Assembly (NCBI RefSeq): GCF_016786215.1
Contig: NZ_JADOBG010000007.1
Coordinates: 1 to 64,000, forward strand
Direction: 5' to 3'
Length of the DNA: 64,000 nt
Origin: Legionella bononiensis
GTDB lineage: Bacteria; Pseudomonadota; Gammaproteobacteria; Legionellales; Legionellaceae
This document shows positions 27,937 to 36,631 of the stretch, piece by piece. The notes below the pieces were generated by a model. That model had not been told where the DNA came from and did no database searches. It saw only the letters and a list, made by a program, of their open reading frames with translations. Within the stretch, counting starts at the first letter, position 1. Each line of letters starts with the position of its first letter. The translations under genes were made by a program, and so were the position numbers.

Positions 27937-28074
27937 GACCTCTTGAAGAGTTCGTCTTTTGTTGTATTAACGCCTTAGGCAAGGTTTTGGAGTGTTCATT
28001 TACGGATGTAAATTTCGTTCTTCAAAACTTTTTGCATTGCATTAAATCAAAATTCACCGGTAATGCAAGAGGTC
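27937..28074. mobile_element. Small hairpin MITE-like element
   Basis: The 138-bp unit has matching ends gacctcttg (27937-27945) and caagaggtc (28066-28074). Its interior folds: caaggttttggagtgttcat and onward pairs with the stretch ending cgttcttcaaaactt. No transposase frame is present. It sits directly upstream of the GNAT gene's ribosome binding site and has probably replaced the native promoter region. A lone gacctcttt end, preceded by the same taata, occurs near 52693. Confidence 0.6.
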
Positions 28075-28139
28075 TCATGTTTTTGTTTCTGAATTTTAGA
28101 GCCTGGCCAACTTTATTTTATAGTTCCATAAACACTTAA

Positions 28140-28565
28140 TCATTTTATTGGAAAGGAGTTGTTTTCGGCATTTCTGTAATCTGGAAATGAGGCATGCATA
28201 TGAGCGATTTTCCATGTTCCATTTTCTTCTGACAGCACTATGGAACCACGTAATTGTTCGAATACATGTTGCGTGCCTTCAATCACTATACGGGCTTTAC
28301 ACAGAGCGGCAGCCCATAGTAAATCGTTGGATCCGGGAATGAATGATACAATTTCTATTTCGCCTTGTTCCGATTGATTCCAGTCACGCTCTAGTTGTTG
28401 TTGTATTTCCGTTAATCCAACTCGATATTCATCCATTCCAGAACCCCACATCGTTGCATTGTCGGTAAATAGATTCAACAACAGGGGTAAGTCGCGCTTG
28501 TTATAGCCCAGACAAAATTGTTTTAAAAGGTGTGTTGCTGATTGAGGCTGATTTTTGATGTGCAT
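28140..28565 (-). CDS. SnoaL-like/NTF2-fold protein
   Basis: This 141-residue protein has the cone-fold pattern of NTF2-like proteins: an N-terminal helix with CLGYNKRDLPLLLNLFTDNA, a central strand region with MWGSGMDEYRVG, and a C-terminal sheet ending NGTWKIAHMHASFPDY. Members act as isomerases, cyclases, dehydratases or non-catalytic binders. The motifs do not select one. No signal peptide is present. The gene stands between a MITE-like element and the LuxR regulator, which lies on the same strand after a gap. Confidence 0.7.
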   Translation of the reverse strand: MHIKNQPQSATHLLKQFCLGYNKRDLPLLLNLFTDNATMWGSGMDEYRVGLTEIQQQLERDWNQSEQGEIEIVSFIPGSNDLLWAAALCKARIVIEGTQHVFEQLRGSIVLSEENGTWKIAHMHASFPDYRNAENNSFPIK

Positions 28566-28671
28566 GATTTCTCCAGTGTTATTATATTATGGAGATTTTA
28601 GCGATTTGAGTTAAGAAGTATGTCCGGGTTGGTTACGGACAGTGAATTAAACTGGACTTTCAAATAACCAC

Positions 28672-29433
28672 TTAAAACATAATCATGTGTTCCATTTCAT
28701 GAAGGGTACCGAACCCAGTTCTCAGTTTAACTCGTTGAAGATAGGTTTCTACAGTTCTTGGAGACAGCTCTAATAGGCGTCCGATTTGTTTGTGCGACTT
28801 ACCCTGAATCAATAATCTTAAACAGGCTAATTCCTGGACGGTAATATGGCTGGGTCCGGTTTTACCCATTACAGATAGGGTCCCTTGGGAGAGACATAAA
28901 CTCTGATAATTAATATCTCTGTATGGTTCAGGTAATGCGATAGGGTTTTTATTCATTATCTCTATTAATTCTTTATTGGCTGTTTCAAAGTCAATTATAA
29001 AATGCTCAATGGGTTTTAATTTGTTGAGATAAAATGCCCCGGCATGTTCAGGATCAACAGGAGATGCTACTGCGATCATGTCGTAATAGTTTTTTGATCT
29101 TCTGACCAGAGTAATGCCATTGCGAATATTCAATTGTTCTCTGGCGAATTGAACGGGCATTTCAGGGAGCTCTTCATCCCACAGAAACCAAAATGATGAA
29201 GCGGATTGATGCTCATTTGCAAATGAAGAAAAAACTACTGGTTCATTATCTACATGCTGGAACTGCTCAATAAGACCGGTATTATTGGTTAAGAGTCCTA
29301 TAGAACCGTTATCATAACATCTTAAAAATTGGAAATAATTAAGTCCATTGCGTTTTAGGAAGTCAGCACATAATTCGTTTATTTTTGCTTTAAGCGCTAA
29401 AGTCGGATGGTCTGAATTGATTTTTATTCCCAT
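28672..29433 (-). CDS. LuxR-type transcriptional regulator
   Basis: This 253-residue protein has a C-terminal LuxR/GerE helix-turn-helix (about 190-250): ITVQELACLRLLIQGKSHKQ then LELSPRTVETYLQRVK. The N-terminal region (about 1-180) has no receiver motif and only loosely resembles an autoinducer-binding fold. It is related in layout to the regulator at 7452-8294. No LuxI homolog is in the window. The 5' side borders a large repeat cluster, which may contain its promoter. Confidence 0.8.
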   Translation of the reverse strand: MGIKINSDHPTLALKAKINELCADFLKRNGLNYFQFLRCYDNGSIGLLTNNTGLIEQFQHVDNEPVVFSSFANEHQSASSFWFLWDEELPEMPVQFAREQLNIRNGITLVRRSKNYYDMIAVASPVDPEHAGAFYLNKLKPIEHFIIDFETANKELIEIMNKNPIALPEPYRDINYQSLCLSQGTLSVMGKTGPSHITVQELACLRLLIQGKSHKQIGRLLELSPRTVETYLQRVKLRTGFGTLHEMEHMIMF

Positions 29434-29590
29434 TGGATTTGCATCTACTCATGTACACAAAATGGGCACATTATATCATGCCATCAAAATGTACTGGAAG
29501 TAGGGCGTGTTGACCATTCCGATTTCGACGTCCCGCGACACGTTCTTGGACGATCTATATTTTTTATATATCACCCTCCGCTATTCCCCT

Positions 29591-29729
29591 CCACCCTCTG
29601 CATCCCATCTACGCCACCCTCTGCATCCCATCTACGCCACCCTTTGCATCCCATCTACGTCACCCTCTGCGTCCCATCTACACCACCCTTTGCATCTCAT
29701 CTACGTCACCCTCCGCGAAGGCGGAGGGT
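29591..29729. repeat. 23-bp tandem repeat ending in a GC-rich hairpin
   Basis: The unit cca-ccctctgcatcccatctacg recurs every 23 bases, starting at 29591, 29614, 29637, 29660, 29683 and 29706, with small changes. The array ends in the palindrome accctccgcgaaggcggagg at 29708-29729. A shorter array of the same unit lies at about 29921-29980, ending in an identical hairpin at 29981-30002. An inverted copy of the hairpin is at 29862-29883. There are no unique spacers, so this is not a CRISPR array. Confidence 0.85.
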
Positions 29730-30074
29730 CCATGTATGGTAAGTCCGATACAGAAACACTATAAAAAATATTCATATCAGTACATTGAATCTCATTAAAA
29801 GGGTCTGGGTACACACGAATAATGCGGTTATGTGAATCACAAACACAATGATAAAGAATGGACCCTCCGCCTTCGCGGAGGGTGACGGAAGACAGCGAAG
29901 AGTGTCCGTCAACCCTCCGAATCCCATGCTCGTCACCCTCCGAATCCCATCTACGTCACCCTCCGAATCCCATCTACGTCACCCTCCGCGAAGGCGGAGG
30001 GTCCATGTATGGTAAGTCCGATACCGAAACACTATAAAAAATATTCATATCAGTACATTGAATCTCATTAAAAG
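29698..30074. repeat. 104-bp direct repeat pair
   Basis: Bases 29698-29801 and 29971-30074 are nearly identical. I saw one difference, gatacag versus gataccg. Each includes the GC-rich hairpin, ccatgtatggtaagtccgat and an AT-rich tail ending ctcattaaaag. The 273-base spacing holds an inverted hairpin copy. The similarity implies a recent duplication. Confidence 0.85.
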
Positions 30075-30370
30075 CCTGAATGTGGCACTGTGCCTACATT
30101 AGGAGATCCTTCGCTGCACTCAGGATGACGAAACTCTCAAAAGAACGTCATCCCGAACGGAGTGAGCGATACCTTAAATCCGGCACAGTGCTAGCATCGG
30201 GAGATCCTTCACTGCGTTCAGGATGACGAAACTCAACCGTCATCCCGAATGCAATGAGGGATCTCCTGAATGTGGCACTGTGCCTGCATTAGGAGATCCT
30301 TCGCTGCACTCAGGATGACGAAACTCTCAAAAGAACGTCATCCCGAACGAAGTGAGGGATCTCCTGAAAC
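30075..30370. repeat. Three copies of a dispersed hairpin repeat
   Basis: Two long copies, about 30075-30170 and 30265-30360, begin cctgaatgtggcactgtgcc and continue through aggagatccttcgctgcact and caggatgacgaaactctc. A shorter, diverged copy lies between them. Each forms a hairpin pairing gatccttc...caggatgacg with cgtcatcccgaa...gggatctcctg. Fragments of the same family occur at 12615, 34399 and 36488. The repeats end just beyond the stop of pilD. Confidence 0.8.
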
Positions 30371-30389
30371 CGGCAGGGTGCTGATAGAC

Positions 30390-31253
30390 TTAAAGCCAAA
30401 AATGCAAATACCAGGAAATAATTGCATGTCCCCAAAACATGGAAACGAGGCCAGCGACACATAGAAAAGGGCCGAAAGGTATCGTTGTATCTCTTGATTG
30501 TTTACTTAAATGCAAATAGATCATACCAATAATTGCACCACTAATTGATGATAACAAGAGAATTAAGGGTAAATATACCCAACCGAACCAGGCTCCAAAC
30601 GCTGCGAATAATTTAAAATCACCATGTCCCATCCCAATTTTACCGGTAATTAAATAGAACAACTGGATAAACAGCCAAAGCCCGATATATGCCCCGGCAC
30701 AACTCAAAACAGCAACGGGAAGCGGTACAAATAAATTCTGAGTGTTGGCGATAAGACCAATCCATAAAAAACCTAGCGTCAGGCTGTCTGGTAATAACTG
30801 ATGATCCAGATCAATAAAGATTAATGAAATTAACGTCCAAATTCCTAATAAAACAAAAAGCAATTGTAACGTAAATCCAAAATGCCAACTTGCAAATAAG
30901 GACAACAGCATCGTTAGCAATTCTATGAAGGGATAACGCAGAGAGATGGGATGCTTACAGGAAAAACAGCGGCCTCTTAATAACAAATAACTGAGAATAG
31001 GGATGTTCTGCCAGGCCTTAACCTGAGTTTTACATTCAGGACAAAAAGATCTGGGCAAAAATAAATTGAGGGTCGGCTGTTTCTTTTTATCCTTAATATC
31101 CAACAACTCACAGCATTGTTCTCTCCATTCAGCCTGTAACATGATTGGCAGACGGTAGATGATTACATTGAGCAAGCTTCCTATGGCCAGGGAAATAATG
31201 ATGATGATCAGATACATCAATGCAGGATTATAGTTTAATAATTCGTATATCAT
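30390..31253 (-). CDS. pilD: Prepilin peptidase/N-methyltransferase PilD
   Basis: This 287-residue polytopic inner-membrane enzyme cleaves and N-methylates type IV prepilins and type II pseudopilins. It has two CxxC pairs in the first cytoplasmic loop (CPEC and CFSC, about residues 73-99), where the methyltransferase domain sits. The aspartyl-protease residues are the Asp in IDLDHQLLPD and the GxGD motif in GMGHGDFKLFAAFG. It is the last gene of the pilB-pilC-pilD run, 41 bases after pilC. In Legionella, PilD serves both type IV pili and Lsp type II secretion. Confidence 0.95.
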   Translation of the reverse strand: MIYELLNYNPALMYLIIIIISLAIGSLLNVIIYRLPIMLQAEWREQCCELLDIKDKKKQPTLNLFLPRSFCPECKTQVKAWQNIPILSYLLLRGRCFSCKHPISLRYPFIELLTMLLSLFASWHFGFTLQLLFVLLGIWTLISLIFIDLDHQLLPDSLTLGFLWIGLIANTQNLFVPLPVAVLSCAGAYIGLWLFIQLFYLITGKIGMGHGDFKLFAAFGAWFGWVYLPLILLLSSISGAIIGMIYLHLSKQSRDTTIPFGPFLCVAGLVSMFWGHAIISWYLHFWL

Positions 31254-31294
31254 TTATAGTTCAAGTCCTTTTATGTTCTGAAACATTCTTTTGT

Positions 31295-32527
31295 TTAGAC
31301 GGCGGATCCCAGTTTAAAGATAGGCAGGTACATAGCAACTACTAGACCGCCAACCAGAATTCCCAATATTGACATAATTATAGGTTCCAATAAACTACTT
31401 AAAGCATCCACTGCATTATCAACATCTTCTTCATAAAAATCCGCTACTTTCCCTAGCATCTTTTCTAATGCGCCCGATTCCTCACCAATTGCAACCATTT
31501 GAATGACCATATTAGGAAAAAGATGAGTATTTTCCATTGCGATATTCATTTGTTGCCCGGTAGACACTTCTTCGCGAATTTGTTCCGTGGCGTTGGCAAA
31601 TATGATATTACCTGTTGCTCCAGCAACAGATTTTAAGGCTTCAACCAGTGGTAGTCCTGCAGCAAAAGTAATGGATAAAGTTCGTGTAAATCGTGCTATA
31701 GCTGCTTTTTCAAGAATAGGTCCGATTACAGGAACTTTTAATAACATTCTATCCATATTTTGCGCGAAATTAGGCGAGTGATTTTTTGCATAGAGTAAAG
31801 CATAAATAACAGCGCCCAAAGTGCCGAATACATAATACCAATAAGCCTGCATAAATTTCGACATTTTAACTACGGCGGCGGTCAATGCAGGTAAATCAGC
31901 CCCAAAACCTTTAAATAAGGATTCAAATTGTGGGACAACAAAGATCAATAATCCCGCTGTTACAATTAGGGCAACAACCATAACAGCTATTGGATAGGTG
32001 AGCGCTTTTTTAATTTTCTTTTTTATGGTTTCAATTTTTTCTTTATAAGTTGCTACTTTATCCAACATTACATCCAAAGAACCTGATTTTTCACCCGCAT
32101 CAACAAGATTACAAAATAATTCATTGAAAAAAGCAGGATGCTTGGCTAAAGCTTCAGATAAGGTAAGACCTGTTTCAACATCATGCTTTATCGTTTCAAT
32201 CAAATCCTTAAGTCGTTTATTGGACTGTCCCTTCGCTACTATATCAAATGATTGTACCAGAGGAATTCCTGCCTCAATCATGGTAGCTAACTGACGACTG
32301 AATACAGTAATATCACCGGGTTTAATTTTTCTATTTTTTCTATCAAAAAATGGTTTTCTTTTCTTTACTACCTTATTGGCGACTATACCTTGCTTTCTCA
32401 GGTCAGCTTTAGCAATGGCCAAGCTTCTGGCCTCAATTTCGCCAATCATTTTTTGACCCGATTTATTAATCCCTTCATAATGAAATGTAAGTACCGGATT
32501 AGCTTTTTTATCCATGAAATTAATCAA
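31295..32527 (-). CDS. pilC: Type IV pilus inner-membrane platform protein PilC
   Basis: This 410-residue protein has two GspF/PilC domains (about 70-195 and 275-395). Signs are FSRQLATMIEAGIPLVQSFD in the first, ARFTRTLSITFAAGLPLVEA in the second, and three membrane helices near 175-200, 225-245 and 380-405. It anchors the PilB motor to the pilus base. The start codon overlaps the 3' end of pilB by 8 bases, indicating translational coupling. Confidence 0.95.
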   Translation of the reverse strand: MINFMDKKANPVLTFHYEGINKSGQKMIGEIEARSLAIAKADLRKQGIVANKVVKKRKPFFDRKNRKIKPGDITVFSRQLATMIEAGIPLVQSFDIVAKGQSNKRLKDLIETIKHDVETGLTLSEALAKHPAFFNELFCNLVDAGEKSGSLDVMLDKVATYKEKIETIKKKIKKALTYPIAVMVVALIVTAGLLIFVVPQFESLFKGFGADLPALTAAVVKMSKFMQAYWYYVFGTLGAVIYALLYAKNHSPNFAQNMDRMLLKVPVIGPILEKAAIARFTRTLSITFAAGLPLVEALKSVAGATGNIIFANATEQIREEVSTGQQMNIAMENTHLFPNMVIQMVAIGEESGALEKMLGKVADFYEEDVDNAVDALSSLLEPIIMSILGILVGGLVVAMYLPIFKLGSAV

Positions 32528-34244
32528 CGGTTACCCGATTGACCTCCTCTATGGTGGTAATTCCTTGTCTCACCTTTTCCAAACCGGATTCAAAAATAGT
32601 AAGCATACCTTCTGATTGGGCTATTTTTAAAATTTCCAAAGAATTTCCTCCAGACATAATGAGTTGACCTATTGTTTTAGTCATGGGAAGCACTTCAAAC
32701 AGTCCAACACGTCCACGATAACCATTAGTACATTGATTGCAGCCCACAGATTTATATAATTTAATATCCAACAAATCACTTTCTTTAAAACCGAGCTCTA
32801 ATAAACCCTGATTGGTGAAATCATCTCTAACTACTTTACAATGTTCACATAATTTCCTTGCCAGACGTTGGGCTATTATAATCGTCACTGAACTGGCAAT
32901 ATTAAAAGTCGGGATGCCCATATTAACTAATCGGTTTAAGGTTTCTGCAGCACTATTTGTATGTAGGGTTGATAGGACTAAATGGCCTGTTTGCGCGGCT
33001 TTAATTGCGATTTCAGCCGTTTCAAAGTCTCTAATCTCCCCAACCATTATAATATCTGGATCTTGGCGTAGAAAGGAGCGTAGGGCTCCTGAGAAGGTTA
33101 AACCGGCTTTGGGATTAATATTAACCTGATTAATCCCTGGAACTTTAATTTCAACGGGATCTTCAGCTGTTGATATATTTACTTCAATGGTGTTGAGTAT
33201 ATTCAGTGCCGTATATAATGTAACTGTCTTACCACTTCCAGTAGGCCCTGTTACCAGAATCATGCCCTGAGGACGCTCAATGGCTTTAACGAAATGTGAT
33301 CGTTGAATAGGGCTAAAGCCAAGAGCTTCAATCCCTAATTTGGCTGTTCCAGGATCAAGTATCCTCATGACAACCTTTTCTCCACCCGAAGTAGGGCAGG
33401 TACTGACCCTGAAATCAATGGATCGTGCTTTAGATATTTTCATTTTAAAGCCGCCATCTTGTGGAATTCTTCGTTCCGAAATATCAAGACAGGACATTAC
33501 CTTTATTCGTGCCGTGATGCGAGATGCCAAACTAACGGGTGGTGTCGCTACCTCATGTAGAATACCGTCTTGTCTGTAACGAATGCGATATTCGCGCTCA
33601 TAGGGTTCGAAATGGATATCAGACGCACCTTGTTTAATGGCATCCAGTAATATTTTATTAACAAATTTTACAATAGGGGCGTCATCAGTAACCGAAGTAG
33701 ATACTTCACCTTCATGTTCCTCATCATCAGCGCTGATTTCCAGGCCTTCCAGGTCATTGGAGTCATCAACATATTCAGATAAACCTTGACTTTCTTTTGC
33801 TGTCAGTAACCGTTCAATCAATACAGACAACTTATCGGTTTCAACAACAATTGCATTAGTATTCAATCCCGTATGAAACTGTATTTCTTTAAGTGACGAT
33901 TGTTTACTGGGGTCATCCGTTGCAAGGTATAAATTACTGCCCCTTGTAAATAAAGGGATCATTGAATGGCGTCGGATCAATTTTTCGTTAACTAAGTTCG
34001 CTGGAATGGCCTCTACATCAATACAATTAAGATCAATCATTGGCACACCAAAATTTTGTGCCGCAGTTAAAGCAATTTGTTCAGCACTCAATATATTATT
34101 TTTTACTAAATATTGGATTAAAGAAATTTTTTCAGAAGCCGCAGATTTATAATATTCAATTGCCTTAGATTTTTCTAATAGCTTTTCAAGGACAAGAAGT
34201 TGCCCGATTCCCTGCAGTCTCTGTTCATCCGTTATTAGGACCAT
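32520..34244 (-). CDS. pilB: Type IV pilus extension ATPase PilB
   Basis: This 574-residue secretion ATPase has an N-terminal MshEN-type domain (about 1-150) followed by the GspE/PilB core. Walker A is GPTGSGKTVTLY, the Asp box covers STAEDPVEIKVPG, Walker B is DPDIIMVGEIRD, and the His box is GHLVLSTLHTNSA. A zinc-binding Cys set (CEHC ... CNQC) follows at about 470-510. It powers pilus assembly for twitching, adhesion and DNA uptake. The gene leads the pilBCD operon and is divergent from the methyltransferase gene. Confidence 0.95.
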   Translation of the reverse strand: MVLITDEQRLQGIGQLLVLEKLLEKSKAIEYYKSAASEKISLIQYLVKNNILSAEQIALTAAQNFGVPMIDLNCIDVEAIPANLVNEKLIRRHSMIPLFTRGSNLYLATDDPSKQSSLKEIQFHTGLNTNAIVVETDKLSVLIERLLTAKESQGLSEYVDDSNDLEGLEISADDEEHEGEVSTSVTDDAPIVKFVNKILLDAIKQGASDIHFEPYEREYRIRYRQDGILHEVATPPVSLASRITARIKVMSCLDISERRIPQDGGFKMKISKARSIDFRVSTCPTSGGEKVVMRILDPGTAKLGIEALGFSPIQRSHFVKAIERPQGMILVTGPTGSGKTVTLYTALNILNTIEVNISTAEDPVEIKVPGINQVNINPKAGLTFSGALRSFLRQDPDIIMVGEIRDFETAEIAIKAAQTGHLVLSTLHTNSAAETLNRLVNMGIPTFNIASSVTIIIAQRLARKLCEHCKVVRDDFTNQGLLELGFKESDLLDIKLYKSVGCNQCTNGYRGRVGLFEVLPMTKTIGQLIMSGGNSLEILKIAQSEGMLTIFESGLEKVRQGITTIEEVNRVTVD

Positions 34245-34639
34245 ATTTAATATTCAAAGTGTATATTATTTCTAACTATAGTTAAAAACTCATTTAATTT
34301 CACGAATTTTACTCGCAAATTAACATTTAATCCTATAGTTAACCTATATAATTGGTATCGTTCACAAAAGCCTGGGAAACGTCATCCAAAACAGAGATTC
34401 GTATGGTGCAGTTCTCTCATGTGACGCCGGCTCCTTAAGTTCCGAATGATGAAATACCCGTATTTATTGAGAAATAATGATATTGAAGTGGCTTAAACAT
34501 GAAGTAAATTATGCATTAATGAACTTTTGTAATAATAATTTATAGAGATTAATATAAATCTACAAAATGAATTGTTTGCATCTGAATCTCGTTGTATTGT
34601 AGATCAATGAATATATAACTATTAGAAACAGGTACTATT
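34245..34639. other. Divergent intergenic region, pilB/methyltransferase
   Basis: This 395-base gap should hold the pilBCD promoter and the promoter for 34640. The motif ctatagttaa occurs twice (about 34276 and 34333), near the pilB side, and the first copy sits in the palindrome taactatagtta. A degenerate dispersed hairpin repeat (gaaacgtcatcc, ctctcatgtgacg) covers about 34378-34460. No small gene or RNA was recognised. Confidence 0.4.
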
Positions 34640-35383
34640 TTGTTGATTACTCAGCAGTTAAAACATTATCAAGCCTTAAACCTGTGGTTTCAATCACCAC
34701 TTGGCTTGTCTGTTGTGCACGAGTTTGCCAATCAATTAGAACCTCTGACAGACTGTTTGAAAGGGGATACTCTGTTACAACTGGGTAATTGTGGTGATAA
34801 TCCCTGGATGGATTCATTACGTTATAACAACAAATGGTTAGCTTCTCCATTTGATCTTCATAAAAAATTCAGCCTGGAATGCTCATTTAGCCAAATACCA
34901 TTTAATAGAAACAGTCTTGACTGTGTGATTGCGCCCTTGGTTTTAGAACCATTTGATAACAGTTATACCCTAATCGATGAAATTGATCGAATTCTAAAAC
35001 CAATGGGTCTTGTCGTATTATTAAACATAAATCCCTGGAGTTTATGGGGTGCCGCTATGAAATGCGGATTATTACATTGTTATGATAATCGAAAAATTAA
35101 AATGCGTACTGCTTTTAATCTTAATAGAATTTTTTTGCAAAGAGGATATAGGCAATGCTCATTAAACAATTTTGGTTATATTCCTCCTATTAATAATAAA
35201 TCCATTCTCAATAAACTGACCTTTTTTGATGAGGTTGGTAAGATGATTTGGCCATTCCCATCCGGCTTTTATTGTTATATTGCCCAAAAATATGAATACA
35301 TAAGCCCCTCTTTATTAACTCAACCGGTGGAGCAACCTCTTGTTAAAGAGTATAAATCACCCTTGCAACCAGCAACGAATTAA
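34640..35383 (+). CDS. SAM-dependent methyltransferase-like protein
   Basis: The gene starts with TTG at 34640, with CAGG about 9 bases upstream. The 247-residue protein follows the class I methyltransferase fold: a degraded motif I region (LLQLGNCGDNPWMD), motif II/III around NSLDCVIAPLVLEPFDN, and a post-I segment DEIDRILKPMGLVVLLNINP. The glycine-rich SAM loop is weak, so it may be a divergent or non-catalytic member. The substrate is unknown. It is followed by the DUF1820 gene on the same strand after a 77-base gap. Confidence 0.75.
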   Translation: MLITQQLKHYQALNLWFQSPLGLSVVHEFANQLEPLTDCLKGDTLLQLGNCGDNPWMDSLRYNNKWLASPFDLHKKFSLECSFSQIPFNRNSLDCVIAPLVLEPFDNSYTLIDEIDRILKPMGLVVLLNINPWSLWGAAMKCGLLHCYDNRKIKMRTAFNLNRIFLQRGYRQCSLNNFGYIPPINNKSILNKLTFFDEVGKMIWPFPSGFYCYIAQKYEYISPSLLTQPVEQPLVKEYKSPLQPATN

Positions 35384-35460
35384 TTATTAATGTATAATTA
35401 TTTGAACAATGCACTCATATTTTTGTATACTTCAGTTTGCTTTAAGAAAAGGTTAAATTC

Positions 35461-35787
35461 ATGACGAAAAAAACATTGTTTAAAATCACTTTTGCTAATC
35501 AAGAAGCAATTTATGAGATATATGCACGATCTATTAAAGAAAGTGAAATGTTTGGGTTTCTTGAAGTTGAGGAATTGGTATTTGGTGAACAAACCGCTTT
35601 AGTTGTAGATCCTTCTGAAGAAAAGCTGAAAATGGAATTTAATGGAGTTAAGCGTACATATATACCCATGCATTCAATCTTTCGAATTGATGAAGTAACA
35701 AAACAAGGTACCGCTAAAGTCAAGGACAATCTGGGTTATGGAAACAAAGTCAGTCCATTTCCAGGAACAGGCAAAATAAAAGATTAA
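35461..35787 (+). CDS. DUF1820 family protein
   Basis: This 108-residue soluble protein matches DUF1820, a small family of gammaproteobacteria. The diagnostic segments are YEIYARSIKESEMFGFLEVE, VVDPSEEKLKMEF and RTYIPMHSIFRIDEV. The C-terminus is Gly/Pro/Lys-rich and probably flexible. No function is established for the family to my knowledge. The gene lies between the methyltransferase and hpt genes on the same strand. Confidence 0.88.
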   Translation: MTKKTLFKITFANQEAIYEIYARSIKESEMFGFLEVEELVFGEQTALVVDPSEEKLKMEFNGVKRTYIPMHSIFRIDEVTKQGTAKVKDNLGYGNKVSPFPGTGKIKD

Positions 35788-35851
35788 TTAATTTTTGAGT
35801 TACACCATTCATGTTCTATAACAAATCAGTCTCTATATCGAAGGAAACTAA

Positions 35852-36412
35852 ATGACTATCCCTAATAAAATAAAGGAAGTTTATGAAAAATCAACCTGTT
35901 TATTTACTACCAATGAAGTAGAAGCAGCCCTTGATCGAATGGCCATTAAAATCCATGAAAAATTACAGGATCAAAATCCGGTCATTTTATGTGTCATGAT
36001 TGGCGGATTGGTTCCCTTAGGCAACTTGCTGCATCGTCTGGATTTTCCTTTAGAAGTGGATTATGTGCATGCAACTCGCTATAGAGGAGATATCACCGGA
36101 GGAGAAATTCATTGGAAGGTTAAACCGTCTGTTAATTTAGAAGGTCGAACTGTTTTAATAGTAGATGACATACTTGATGGTGGAGTTACCCTGGCTGCAA
36201 TTATTGATGAAATTAAGTCCATGGGTGCAAAACAAGTTTACAGTGCCGTATTAGTAGATAAATATCGCAAAAGAGTGACTAACGGTCTGCAAAAGGCTGA
36301 CTTTGTAGGACTTGAGGTAGAAGATCATTACATCTTTGGGTATGGCATGGATTACCATGAATACCTACGCAATGCCCCAGGTATTTTTGTTGTGCATCCT
36401 GATCACGAATAA
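35852..36412 (+). CDS. hpt: Hypoxanthine phosphoribosyltransferase
   Basis: This 186-residue purine-salvage enzyme converts hypoxanthine, and probably guanine, with PRPP to IMP/GMP. The PRPP-binding motif is [14 protein letters not shown] (about 107-120), the PPi loop is in [10 protein letters not shown], and the base-binding Lys segment is [15 protein letters not shown] lies about 7 bases before the ATG. It is cytoplasmic. Confidence 0.92.
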   Translation: MTIPNKIKEVYEKSTCLFTTNEVEAALDRMAIKIHEKLQDQNPVILCVMIGGLVPLGNLLHRLDFPLEVDYVHATRYRGDITGGEIHWKVKPSVNLEGRTVLIVDDILDGGVTLAAIIDEIKSMGAKQVYSAVLVDKYRKRVTNGLQKADFVGLEVEDHYIFGYGMDYHEYLRNAPGIFVVHPDHE

Positions 36413-36487
36413 GTACTGTTCTGCTAATTGTGTAGAATCGTTACACATCGTGTAACTTCTCAATTATCTCGAAAATTACTCATCATG

Positions 36488-36524
36488 ATCTCCTGGAGCA
36501 GGCATCAAGCCAGCTTCAGGAGAT
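36488..36524. repeat. Short hairpin repeat after hpt
   Basis: The sequence atctcctg (36488-36495) pairs with caggagat (36517-36524), with gcaggcat in the loop. It belongs to the dispersed repeat family seen at 30075-30370. There is no T-run. It may act as the 3' end hairpin of hpt. Confidence 0.5.
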
Positions 36525-36631
36525 GCAGATAGCTCAGCCTCATTAGCCTACAAAATCTAGTTTAATTGTTGAGAATTGATCAATTTTTGTGCTAAAATGC
36601 CTTAAGCCATTTGTATTTAGGTAGCTTTTAT

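Noticed and set aside
29591-29980. Regular short repeats resembling a CRISPR array
   Set aside because: The 23-bp units are head-to-tail with no unique spacers, and no cas genes are nearby.
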